Positions 1 through 8,409 of a DNA stretch of 64,000 bases are shown here, in pieces. How positions within the stretch are numbered: position 1 is the first letter of the stretch; each line of letters starts with the position of its first letter. A model generated the notes under the pieces. That model did no database searches. It saw nothing but the letters and a program-made list of their open reading frames with translations, and was not told the DNA's origin. A program made the translations under genes and the position numbers. This stretch comes from Salinisphaera orenii subsp. orenii MK-B5 (GTDB lineage: Bacteria; Pseudomonadota; Gammaproteobacteria; Nevskiales; Salinisphaeraceae), in assembly GCF_003788635.1 (NCBI RefSeq), contig NZ_AYKH01000006.1, positions 46,652 to 110,651 on the forward strand. The letters are read 5' to 3'.

Positions 1-1244
1 GCGTTCATCGACACCCAGTAGCCGCCCGAGGCGGCCACGCCGGCCATCGACACGACCACGGGCTTGCCGGCCGCCCGCGTGCGGGCGATCTCGCGCCGGA
101 TCCTTTCCGAGGCCGTGACCGAGCCGCCCGGCGAATTCACCCGCAGCAGCAGCGAAGCGACGTGCTCGTCGCGGCGGGCATCGGCGATCAGACGCGCGAT
201 GGTCTCGCCGCCGGCCGAATCGGCCACGCTCTCGCCGTCCACGATGGCGCCCTCGATCACCACGAGTGCCACGCGGTTGTCGGTGCGCGGCGCGGTCTGT
301 TCCGTATCGGTCGCCGCGAGATAGTCGGCCTGGTTGATCTGGCTGAAACTGCCATGCGCGTCGTCGCTGCCCACGCGCTCGCGCATCGCCTCACGGACAT
401 CGGGCAGCGCGGCGACGGTATCCACCAGGCCGGCCTCGAGCGCCATGCGGGCGGCGTTGCCGTCCATGGCCTCGAGCGTGTCGGCAAAATCCTCGATATA
501 GGCTGAAACGTCCTCGGCGCTGTAGTCGCGCGTGGCGCTGATCGACTCGCGATAGGTGCGCCAGAGCGAACTCATCCACGCCTGATTGGCCGCCCGGGCC
601 TCGGGCGACATGTCGTTGCGAATGAACGGCTCCACATAGGACTTGTACTCGCCCACGCGAAACACGTTGATCGTGACCCCGAGCTTGTCCAGCGCTTCCT
701 TGTAGTAGTTGCGGTAGACCCCGTAGCCCGGCATGAACACGAAGCCGAGGGGATCCAGATAGATCGTGTCGGCATGGCTGGCGAGTGCGTACTGCGACTG
801 ATCGTAGGACGGCGACCAGGCGACCACCGGTTTGCCGGACTGCTTGAAGCGATCGATCGCGGCGATCAGATCCTGCACCTGGCCCGGCTGCGCGGCACCG
901 AGCTCGTCGAGCTTGAGGAAAGCCAGCTCGATGCGATCGTCGTCTCGCGCGCGATCGAGTGATTCGACGAGATCGCGCACCACCGACTGACGCTGCGGCT
1001 CGGAGAACACCGCGCCGAGCACGTTGCCCACACCCCGGCTGTCCTGCTCGACCAGGTCGCCGACGGGGGCCCAGACCAGGGCGCTGCCCTGCGGTACCGA
1101 CACCTGCGGCCCGCTGAAGAACGCCAGATAGATCCCCGCAGGCACGATCAGCAGCAACACCAGCAGCACGAGCGCGTACAACAGCGCGATCGTGCGCCAG
1201 ATGCCGCCGAACAGGCGGCGGAGGAAGGACGGCTTTTGCGCCAC
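1..1244 (-). CDS. sppA: Signal peptide peptidase SppA, 67K type (3' end outside window)
   Basis: Membrane-bound serine protease that degrades cleaved signal peptides. The frame is open from a GTG at 1244, preceded by GGAG 7 bases upstream, to the window edge (414 codons plus two bases). Residues about 14-37 form one hydrophobic anchor. Two peptidase S49 domains follow. The catalytic Lys is in VGEYKSYVEPF (codon 642-644, residue 201) and the nucleophile Ser is in AASGGYW (codon 27-29, residue 406), matching K209/S409 of E. coli SppA. Roughly the last third of the second domain is missing because the window ends. It is transcribed divergently from trxB. Confidence 0.95.
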   Translation of the reverse strand, partial: MAQKPSFLRRLFGGIWRTIALLYALVLLVLLLIVPAGIYLAFFSGPQVSVPQGSALVWAPVGDLVEQDSRGVGNVLGAVFSEPQRQSVVRDLVESLDRARDDDRIELAFLKLDELGAAQPGQVQDLIAAIDRFKQSGKPVVAWSPSYDQSQYALASHADTIYLDPLGFVFMPGYGVYRNYYKEALDKLGVTINVFRVGEYKSYVEPFIRNDMSPEARAANQAWMSSLWRTYRESISATRDYSAEDVSAYIEDFADTLEAMDGNAARMALEAGLVDTVAALPDVREAMRERVGSDDAHGSFSQINQADYLAATDTEQTAPRTDNRVALVVIEGAIVDGESVADSAGGETIARLIADARRDEHVASLLLRVNSPGGSVTASERIRREIARTRAAGKPVVVSMAGVAASGGYWVSMN

Positions 1245-1366
1245 GGTAACTCCAGATTCAAGAACCGCCCCCAGTATCACGGGTGCGGCCGGAATGGCCG
1301 TCCCGCGGATGCAAGCCCGCGCGACGCGTGGCAGTGTAGCCGCTTGCACACGCGTTCGCGACTTGA

Positions 1367-2449
<1,083 letters not shown>

Positions 2450-2498
2450 TGGGGCCGGCCGCTGGTCGGACGCATCACCTCTGCGGCATGATGCCGTA

Positions 2499-3017
2499 AT
2501 GAAGACACCGCCACGCCACCCGCGTCTGCCGCGCGCGATCGCCGCGGCCCTCGTCCTGGGGGCGGCGCTGCTGGCCGGCTGCAGCAGCACACCGCCGGTC
2601 GAAAACCGAGTGCCGGCCGGCAGCGCCGAGCGCGAAGCGGCCATCTCGCACGCGCTCGCGCAGCTCGACAAGCCTTATCGCCGCGAGGCGAGCGGGCCGT
2701 CGGCGTTCGACAACGACGGTTTCATCGCCTTCGTCTATCGCGACGCGCCCGAGCCGCTGCCGGAGGCCGTGCGCGCCCAGCTCGAGGCCGGCACGCCGAT
2801 CGACCTCGCCGATGCCCGGCCGGCCGATCTCGTCTTCTTTCGACTGGAGGGCGACAACGATCGGGCGCGACTGCTGGTCGGGCTCTATCTCGGCGACGAA
2901 ACGATGCTGATGGCCACGCCCGGTATTCGCGAGGACGCCGGCGTGCGTCGGCTGGCGCTCGACGAGTACTGGCACCAGCGTCTGGTCGGGGTCATCCGCA
3001 TTCTGCCGCCGCGCTAA
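2499..3017 (+). CDS. Lipoprotein with NlpC/P60-like fold, catalytic residues absent
   Basis: The 172-residue protein has a lipoprotein signal (lipobox LLAGC, Cys28). The rest aligns by eye with NlpC/P60 (Spr/MepS-type) peptidoglycan endopeptidases: KPYRREASGPSAFDNDGF corresponds to the segment that normally reads FDCSGF, then RPADLVFFR, then LLVGLYLGDETMLMA for the usual HVGIYLG..FVHA. All three catalytic positions are changed: Cys to Asn72, His to Leu126 and His to Met138. It therefore probably binds or scaffolds peptidoglycan or a partner and does not cleave. The start ATG 2499 is chosen because it begins the signal peptide. Codons upstream in the same frame are not signal-like. It lies 49 bases after trxB. 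Confidence 0.75.
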   Translation: MKTPPRHPRLPRAIAAALVLGAALLAGCSSTPPVENRVPAGSAEREAAISHALAQLDKPYRREASGPSAFDNDGFIAFVYRDAPEPLPEAVRAQLEAGTPIDLADARPADLVFFRLEGDNDRARLLVGLYLGDETMLMATPGIREDAGVRRLALDEYWHQRLVGVIRILPPR

Positions 3018-3077
3018 CGGCTGTCGACGCGTCATGCTCGCCCGCGCCGAGCGCCGTCGAGCGGAGGCGGAGAGAGG

Positions 3078-3288
3078 CGTAGTGCGCGCCGTGACGCTGC
3101 GCAGGCCTACCGCAGTACCGGATTGCCGCGCCTTGTGAAGTTCATCGGGCGCCGGCCCTTCGGGTCGGGCCGCCCGTCAACGACGCGCGTCAAGGGCGCC
3201 CCGGGGCGTTGCGCGTCCGGATGCTGGCGCGCCACGATCGATCACCCACCCTTGTCAGAATACGATCCGTGATCTCCAACACGGCGCT
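3078..3288 (-). repeat. Dispersed intergenic repeat, copy 1
   Basis: Compared by eye, this stretch is collinear with 35278-35486. Both begin AGTGCGCGCC (3081 and 35281), then share ATTGCCGC..CTTGT.A..TTC, then GGCKCGCCACGA, and end TCTCCAAC.CGGCGCT (3273 and 35471). The spacing agrees within about two bases. Read on the minus strand, the end AGCGCCGTGTTGGAGA also matches copies near 41.6 kb and, more weakly, 16.9 kb. It has no coding potential that I recognise. Confidence 0.6.
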
Positions 3289-3349
3289 GCCGTCGCGCGT
3301 CAGCAGGCCGGAGTCGCGTTTCTGCGATGTCGTGCGGGCGCCCAACGAG

Positions 3350-3374
3350 AAACGGCGCCTCGAGGGCGCCGTTT
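3350..3374 (-). terminator. Rho-independent terminator of the rpsP-rplS operon
   Basis: Perfect 10-base stem AAACGGCGCC / GGCGCCGTTT with a 5-base loop. On the minus strand it is followed by CTCGTTG after the TTT of the stem. It lies 36 bases past the rplS stop codon. Confidence 0.75.
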
Positions 3375-3409
3375 CCGGGCAGATCGCGGTCGGACCGCGA
3401 GGCGCTGTA

Positions 3410-3760
3410 CTACGACAGCTTTTCCTTGATGCGCGCGGACTTGCCGGAGCGCTCGCGCAGGTAATACAGCTTGGCGCGGCGCACGTCACCGCGGCGCAGC
3501 ACCTTGATCTCGGCCAGGTTCGGGGAGAAGGTCTGGAAGACGCGTTCGACGCCCTCGCCGTAGGAGACCTTGCGCACCGTGAACGCGGAGTTCAGACCGC
3601 GATTGCGCTTGGCGATGACCACGCCCTCGAACGCCTGGAGACGCTCGCGCTCGCCTTCCTTCACGCGGACCTGCACGACCACGGTATCGCCGGCGGAGAA
3701 TTCCGGAATCTGCTTGCCGCCTTTCTGCTCGGCTTCCAGTTCGTCGATGATGTTGCTCAT
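3410..3760 (-). CDS. rplS: 50S ribosomal protein L19 (bL19)
   Basis: Structural protein at the 30S-50S interface of the ribosome. The 116 residues match the family's usual length and contain the typical segments [28 protein letters not shown] and the basic C-terminus [17 protein letters not shown]. It is the last gene of rpsP-rimM-trmD-rplS. A gap of about 145 bases separates it from trmD and contains a possible own promoter (TATACT at 3812-3817, minus strand). Confidence 0.98.
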   Translation of the reverse strand: MSNIIDELEAEQKGGKQIPEFSAGDTVVVQVRVKEGERERLQAFEGVVIAKRNRGLNSAFTVRKVSYGEGVERVFQTFSPNLAEIKVLRRGDVRRAKLYYLRERSGKSARIKEKLS

Positions 3761-3811
3761 GGCCTGCCTCTTTGCGTTCTCGAAAGCCGCGGGGGCTATT
3801 GAAGACGCGGG

Positions 3812-3817
3812 AGTATA
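3812..3817 (-). promoter_or_regulatory. Possible -10 element of an internal rplS promoter
   Basis: On the minus strand the sequence reads CCGGTATACTCCCGCG. TATACT is a good sigma-70 -10 box about 50 bases upstream of the rplS ATG. No good -35 was found at 16-18 bases, so the call is tentative. An A/T-rich imperfect palindrome (about 3849-3866) lies upstream. Confidence 0.35.
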
Positions 3818-3904
3818 CCGGAACTGCCGGCCTTTTTCGCCACCCTTGACGGAAAATTTTTCGTCTTCGTGCCCTCTGCGGCCGGCGATTCGCGCATCAT
3901 GCGA

Positions 3905-4648
3905 TCACTCGCCCCGCTCGCTGATGAATTCGGCCAGCAGCCGCTCCTGCTCGGCGCTCAGCGTCAACCGATCGAGCAGGTCCGGACGATGCAGCCAGGT
4001 GGCCCCGAGCGCCTGCTTTTCGCGCCAGCGCGCGATCCGGGCGTGATCGCCGGACAACAGGACCTCGGGCACGGCGCGTCCGAGCGCGGCGTCCGGACGC
4101 GTATAGTGCGGATGATCCAGCAGCCCGGTCGAGAACGAATCCTGCACCGCCGAGCGCGCATCGCCGAGCACGCCGTCGAGCAGCCGGGCCACCGCGTCGA
4201 TGATCATCATCGCCGGCAACTCGCCGCCGGAGAGCACCACGTCGCCGATCGACAGCTGGACGTCGACACGCGCGTCGATGAAGCGCTGGTCGACGCCCTC
4301 GTAGCGGCCGCAGCAGAGCACGAAGCCGGGGCCGGTGGCCAGCCGCTCGGCCCAGGCCTGATCGAAGCGATGCCCCTGGGGCGACAACAGGATGACCGGC
4401 GCCCGGTCGTCGCCGCGCGCGGCCGCCACGGCATCCAGCGTGCGCGCAAGCGTCGGCGCGTCCATGACCATGCCTGGGCCGCCGCCGTAGGGCCGATCGT
4501 CGACCCGGCCGCTGGCGTTGTCGGCCCGGTCACGCGGGTTCCAGATATGCAGCGCCGGGCGGAATTCGCGCAGACCTCGCCCCACGACGCCGTATTCCCG
4601 AAGTCCGGCGATCCATTCCGGGAACAGCGAAACGACGTCAATACGCAT
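3905..4648 (-). CDS. trmD: tRNA (guanine-N1)-methyltransferase TrmD
   Basis: Methylates G37 of tRNAs with S-adenosylmethionine, preventing +1 frameshifts. The 247-residue protein starts MRIDVVSLFPEW and has the SPOUT trefoil-knot motifs: YGGGPGMVM near residue 56, LCCGRYEGVDQR around residue 113, and SIGDVVLSGGELPA at the SAM pocket. It is third in the rpsP operon order. The 213-base gap between rimM and trmD is wider than usual in this operon. Confidence 0.97.
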   Translation of the reverse strand: MRIDVVSLFPEWIAGLREYGVVGRGLREFRPALHIWNPRDRADNASGRVDDRPYGGGPGMVMDAPTLARTLDAVAAARGDDRAPVILLSPQGHRFDQAWAERLATGPGFVLCCGRYEGVDQRFIDARVDVQLSIGDVVLSGGELPAMMIIDAVARLLDGVLGDARSAVQDSFSTGLLDHPHYTRPDAALGRAVPEVLLSGDHARIARWREKQALGATWLHRPDLLDRLTLSAEQERLLAEFISERGE

Positions 4649-4861
4649 GCGGCGGCTAGTCCCTGTGTCGTCCGGTTCTCATCACTCAAGCCCCACCGCG
4701 GCGTCATCAGTGCGAGGCGCGGCCCAGCGTCGACGGTCTCGCCTGAAGCAACGACCCGGCGCCTCGGCCGAGCTCGCGGCCGGCGGGCGGCGATCGGCAC
4801 GACGCACCGACACGCCGCGGAGCGCTTCGCGCTTCACTAACGACGTGACACAGGGCACGCG

Positions 4862-5383
4862 CTAGAAATCCGGATCCCAGTCGACCACGATCCGACCGGC
4901 CTCGAGGTCGACCGCATCGACGAACTCGTCCATCACGAAGGGAATCAGGCGCTCGCGTTCGCCGTCCACGACCAGGACGTCGTTGGCGCCGGTCTCCATC
5001 ATCGAGGCCACGCGGCCGAGCGAAGTGCCTTCGCGGGTGACCACGTCGAGGCCCATGAGATCGAACCAGTAGTAGCGCCCGGGCTCGGGTTCGGGCAACA
5101 CCGCCCGCGGCACGGCGATATCGCACTCCAGCAACGCGGCGGCGCCGTCGCGGTCGGCCACCGGCCGATCCGATGGATCCGCCAGCTGCGCGATCAGCGT
5201 CTTGGCCTGATTGCGGGCCGCCAGAACGCGAAAAGGCCGCCAGTCGCCCTGGCGGCCTATCAGCCACTGGTCGTGCTCGATCAGGTTGCGGGCCGGCCGG
5301 GTGTAGGAATAGACCTTGACCCAGCCACTGACGCCGAACAGTCCATTGATCCGACCAAGCACCACCGGTGCGCGCTCAGCCAC
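4862..5383 (-). CDS. rimM: Ribosome maturation factor RimM
   Basis: 16S rRNA processing factor that binds S19 and helps mature the head of the 30S subunit. It has 173 residues: an N-terminal beta-barrel (VVLGRINGLFGVSGWVKVYS), then a PRC-barrel domain with RYYWFDLMGLDVV and the conserved ETGANDVLVV and ERLIPFVMDEFV. The gene follows rpsP by 26 bases, the standard order. Confidence 0.96.
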   Translation of the reverse strand: MAERAPVVLGRINGLFGVSGWVKVYSYTRPARNLIEHDQWLIGRQGDWRPFRVLAARNQAKTLIAQLADPSDRPVADRDGAAALLECDIAVPRAVLPEPEPGRYYWFDLMGLDVVTREGTSLGRVASMMETGANDVLVVDGERERLIPFVMDEFVDAVDLEAGRIVVDWDPDF

Positions 5384-5409
5384 GGCATCAACTCCCGCCA
5401 GACCGGTGC

Positions 5410-5838
5410 CTACGCCTTAGGCGCGTCCTCACCGGCCGCGTCCTGGGCTTCCGGTGCGCTCGTCTCGACGGTGTCGTCGGGCTTGCCCGACTCCGCCGCG
5501 GCGTCGCCCGTGGCACCGGCCGGCACGGTCTGGCCGCCGGCTTCCTTGGCCTTCGAGACCGGCGGCGCCGCGCGGGCCGGAGCCTCACCTTCGCCGTGAC
5601 GGTTGAAGTGCTTGACCAGGTTGTTGACGCGCTCGGAGAGCTGCGCACCGTGGCCCTTCCAGTATTCGATGCGCTCGACGTCCAGACGCAGCGGCACCTC
5701 GCCGCCGATCGCCACCGGATTGAAGAATCCGAGACGTTCGATATAGCGCCCGTCACGCCCGTTGCGCATGTCGGTTACGACGATGTGATAGAAGGGACGC
5801 TTCTTCGCGCCGCCGCGCTGCAGCCGGATTTTGACCAT
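5410..5838 (-). CDS. rpsP: 30S ribosomal protein S16 (bS16) with long acidic C-terminal tail
   Basis: Ribosomal protein needed for 30S assembly. Residues 1 to about 83 are a normal S16 ([48 protein letters not shown]). A tail of about 60 residues rich in Ala, Pro, Glu, Asp and Gly then brings the protein to 142 residues, against about 80-90 in most bacteria. The start is set by the conserved MVKIRL N-terminus. The frame is open further upstream but that part is not S16-like. It heads the rpsP-rimM-trmD-rplS operon. Confidence 0.97.
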   Translation of the reverse strand: MVKIRLQRGGAKKRPFYHIVVTDMRNGRDGRYIERLGFFNPVAIGGEVPLRLDVERIEYWKGHGAQLSERVNNLVKHFNRHGEGEAPARAAPPVSKAKEAGGQTVPAGATGDAAAESGKPDDTVETSAPEAQDAAGEDAPKA

Positions 5839-5911
5839 AGCCGTTGTGTGCCGTTTGGAATTGGGTTCGCGACAGGCCGCGCGCCGTGCACGCCGCCGTG
5901 GAAGATCGCAC

Positions 5912-5939
5912 ATTGTACGCGGATGCACGCAAATTGGAA
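5912..5939 (-). promoter_or_regulatory. Probable rpsP operon promoter
   Basis: On the minus strand TTCCAA, 16 bases, then TACAAT (5917-5912), giving a transcript that starts about 70 bases before the rpsP ATG. The -10 is good and the -35 is weak. Confidence 0.45.
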
Positions 5940-5982
5940 GCACCGCGGTCGGGACGATATTTTGTATTGGCATTGCGCCCGA

Positions 5983-7398
5983 TCAGCGGCCCATGCCCGG
6001 CGGCAGACTGCCGCCGCCACCGCCCATGCCGGGCGGCAGGCCACCCTGGCCGCCCTGACCGCCCATGCCCTGCATGGCGCGCATCATCTTCTTCATGCCG
6101 CCCCCCTTGAGCTTTTTCATCATCTTGCGCATCTGGACGTGCTGCTTGAGCAGGCGGTTGACGTCTTGGACCTGGGTGCCCGAGCCACCGGCGATACGCC
6201 GCTTGCGCGACGACTTGATGACGTCCGGGAAGGCGCGCTCCTGCGGCGTCATGGAATCCACGATCGCCAGCATGCGCTTGACCTGGGTCTCGTCCGCGGC
6301 CCCGGCCATGCCCTTGGGCATCTGGCCGCCGCCGGGCATCTTCTCCATCAGCGCGCCGAGGCCGCCCATCTCCTGCATCTGCCGCAGCTGATCGGCCAGA
6401 TCGTTGAGGTCGAAGCCCTTGCCCTTCTTGAGCTTCTTGGCGAGCTTCTCGGCCTTGTCCTGATCGACCTTCTGTTCGGCCTCCTCGACCAGCGACAGCA
6501 CGTCGCCCATGCCGAGAATGCGCGAGGCCACGCGATCGGGATGGAACGGCTCCAGGGCCTCCAGCTTCTCGCCGGTACCCAGGAACTTGATCGGCCGGCC
6601 GGTGATCTGGCGCACGGACAGCGCCGCGCCGCCGCGGGCGTCGCCGTCGACCTTGGTCAACACGACGCCGGTCAGCGGCAGCGCGTCGCCGAAGGCCTTG
6701 GCGGTGTTGGCCGCGTCCTGGCCGGTCATGGCGTCGACCACGAACAGCGTCTCGGCCGGCTTGAGCGTCTCGTTGAGGCCGCTGATCTCGGCCATCATGG
6801 CCTCGTCGATGCCGAGTCGGCCCGCGGTGTCGACGATGAGCACGTCGTAGAAGCCGCGCCGGGCGGCCTCGAGCGCGGATTTGGCGATCGCCTGCGGCTT
6901 GTCGGTGGACGCGCTCGGATGGAAATCCGCGCCCACGTCGCTGGCCACGCGCTCGAGCTGATCGATGGCCGCGGGCCGATAGACGTCAGTGGACACCACC
7001 AGCACGTTCTTCTTCTCGCGCTGCTTGAGATAGCGCGCGAGCTTGCCGGTCGAGGTGGTCTTGCCGGAGCCCTGCAGGCCCGCCATGAGCACCACGGCCG
7101 GCGGCTTGGCGCGCAGATCAAGGCTTTCGTTGGATTCGCCGAGGAGCGCGGTGAGCTCATCGCGCACGATCTTGATCAGCGCCTGGCCCGGCGTGAGGCT
7201 CGTCATCACCTCCGAACCGACCGCTCGCTCGCGGATATCGTCGACGAACTGCTTGACCACCGGCAGCGCGACGTCCGCCTCGAGCAGCGCCATGCGCACT
7301 TCGCGCAGGGTGGCCTTGATGTTGTCCTCGGTCAGCCGCCCGCGACCGCGGATGGTCTGGAAGCTGCGGTTGAGCCGATCGCTGAGACTGTCGAACAT
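5983..7398 (-). CDS. ffh: Signal recognition particle protein Ffh (SRP54)
   Basis: GTPase that binds 4.5S RNA and signal sequences and targets ribosomes to FtsY at the membrane. It has 471 residues. The N domain starts MFDSLSDRLNRSFQTIRG. The G domain has GLQGSGKTTSTGKLA, VDTAGR and TKVDGDARGG. The C-terminal M domain is methionine-rich (RRIAGGSGTQVQDVNRLLKQ) and ends in a Gly/Met/Pro-rich tail. The start is set by the conserved N-terminus. The gene lies upstream of rpsP on the same strand and is divergent from the CcsA-like gene. Confidence 0.97.
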   Translation of the reverse strand: MFDSLSDRLNRSFQTIRGRGRLTEDNIKATLREVRMALLEADVALPVVKQFVDDIRERAVGSEVMTSLTPGQALIKIVRDELTALLGESNESLDLRAKPPAVVLMAGLQGSGKTTSTGKLARYLKQREKKNVLVVSTDVYRPAAIDQLERVASDVGADFHPSASTDKPQAIAKSALEAARRGFYDVLIVDTAGRLGIDEAMMAEISGLNETLKPAETLFVVDAMTGQDAANTAKAFGDALPLTGVVLTKVDGDARGGAALSVRQITGRPIKFLGTGEKLEALEPFHPDRVASRILGMGDVLSLVEEAEQKVDQDKAEKLAKKLKKGKGFDLNDLADQLRQMQEMGGLGALMEKMPGGGQMPKGMAGAADETQVKRMLAIVDSMTPQERAFPDVIKSSRKRRIAGGSGTQVQDVNRLLKQHVQMRKMMKKLKGGGMKKMMRAMQGMGGQGGQGGLPPGMGGGGGSLPPGMGR

Positions 7399-7430
7399 CG
7401 TGTGGAGGCGTTCGCTGAGTGCCGATGCCC

Positions 7431-7436
7431 AGTATA
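7431..7436 (-). promoter_or_regulatory. Possible -10 element for ffh
   Basis: The minus strand reads GTTATACTGGGC. TATACT sits 33 bases upstream of the ffh ATG. The matching -35 region is G+C-rich and poor, so this is tentative. Confidence 0.35.
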
Positions 7437-7541
7437 ACGGCTGCGCCCGCCGGTGCGGGCACGCGCACCCACGCCCGTCCCGCCACGGATGACAAATGCG
7501 GCACAATGGAGGCCTATGCCTGACGCCCTTATGTCGAGTCC

Positions 7542-8345
7542 ATGGCGCTAGTCGTGCTGGAAGTGCTGATCGCGGCGCTCGCCTACGCGGGCGCCACGCA
7601 CGCGGTGTGGCGGCATCTGGCCGACGGACGCGACTACTGGCGGGTGACCGCCTTTGCGGCGGTCGGCCTGCTCGCGCAGATCGTCGCACTGATCCACCTG
7701 AGCCTGCACTCCGGCATGGTGGTGATCGGCCTGGGCACGGCCCTGTCGATGTTCGCCTGGCAGGCCGCGCTGCTGCTGTGGCTGTTCTCGCTGCGCGAAT
7801 CCGTCGGCGCGCTCGGGCTGGTGATCTACCCGGTGGCCGGCCTGTGCGCGATCGCCGGCCTGCTGGTGCCCGACGCCCACAGCGCCACCGAGTCCCTGGC
7901 CTGGCCGCTGCAGCTCCACATTCTCCTGTCGGTGCTGGCCTACGGCCTGCTCACGCTCGGCGCGGTTCAGGCGGTGGTGCTCGCGCTCCAGCACCGCCAG
8001 CTGCGCCGTAGACCCCCGGCGGGCATGTTCACGTCGCTGCCGCCGCTGGAGACGATGGAAACACTGTTGTTCCGGCTGATCGGCGCGGGCTTTTTCCTCC
8101 TGAGCATGGCGATCGCCACGGGCGCGCTGTTCATCGACAATCTGTTCGCCCAGCACCTGGCGCACAAGACCATCCTGTCGCTGGTCGCCTGGCTGTGCTT
8201 CGCGGTGCTGCTGTTCGGGCGCTGGCGCTATGGCTGGCGCGGCCGGCTGGCGGTCCGCGGCGCGCTGGCCGGCTACGGACTGCTCATGCTGGCGTACTTC
8301 GGCAGCAAATTGGTGCTGGAGCTCATTCTGGGAGAACATTGGTGA
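7542..8345 (+). CDS. CcsA/YpjD-family membrane protein (cytochrome c assembly-like)
   Basis: Inner-membrane protein of 267 residues with about eight hydrophobic segments, homologous to E. coli YpjD and the CcsA/CcmC superfamily. I see no WGxFWxWD haem-handling motif, so a role in haem delivery is not supported by the sequence. The neighbourhood (ypjD, then a CNNM/CorB gene, opposite ffh) is the conserved gammaproteobacterial arrangement, and YpjD homologues have been linked by context to the adjacent CorB-type transporter. The CNNM gene starts 64 bases downstream. Confidence 0.85.
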   Translation: MALVVLEVLIAALAYAGATHAVWRHLADGRDYWRVTAFAAVGLLAQIVALIHLSLHSGMVVIGLGTALSMFAWQAALLLWLFSLRESVGALGLVIYPVAGLCAIAGLLVPDAHSATESLAWPLQLHILLSVLAYGLLTLGAVQAVVLALQHRQLRRRPPAGMFTSLPPLETMETLLFRLIGAGFFLLSMAIATGALFIDNLFAQHLAHKTILSLVAWLCFAVLLFGRWRYGWRGRLAVRGALAGYGLLMLAYFGSKLVLELILGEHW

Positions 8346-8409
8346 ACGCGCGCCGCGAGGCGCACCATCACCCTGCCCGGCGCGCGCCCACTTGATCACG
8401 GACTAGCTC

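Larger units (their letters stand above)
3018..3409. other. Intergenic region between convergent lipoprotein gene and rplS
   Basis: No convincing gene. The stretch holds one copy of the roughly 210-bp dispersed repeat (3078-3288, annotated separately) and the rplS terminator hairpin (3350-3374). The open frames here have no recognisable product. Confidence 0.6.

Noticed and set aside
3190..3489. 99-codon minus-strand frame over the rplS 3' end
   Set aside because: Overlaps the repeat, the terminator and rplS in another frame; no coding signal.
5839..5973. Longer S16 frame starting upstream of 5838
   Set aside because: S16 begins with the conserved MVKIRL; the upstream part is not homologous and contains the promoter.
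5368..7437. 689-codon open frame on the plus strand antisense to rpsP and ffh
   Set aside because: Shadow of conserved genes in G+C-rich DNA; composition rich in His/Arg/Leu/Ala without any domain.
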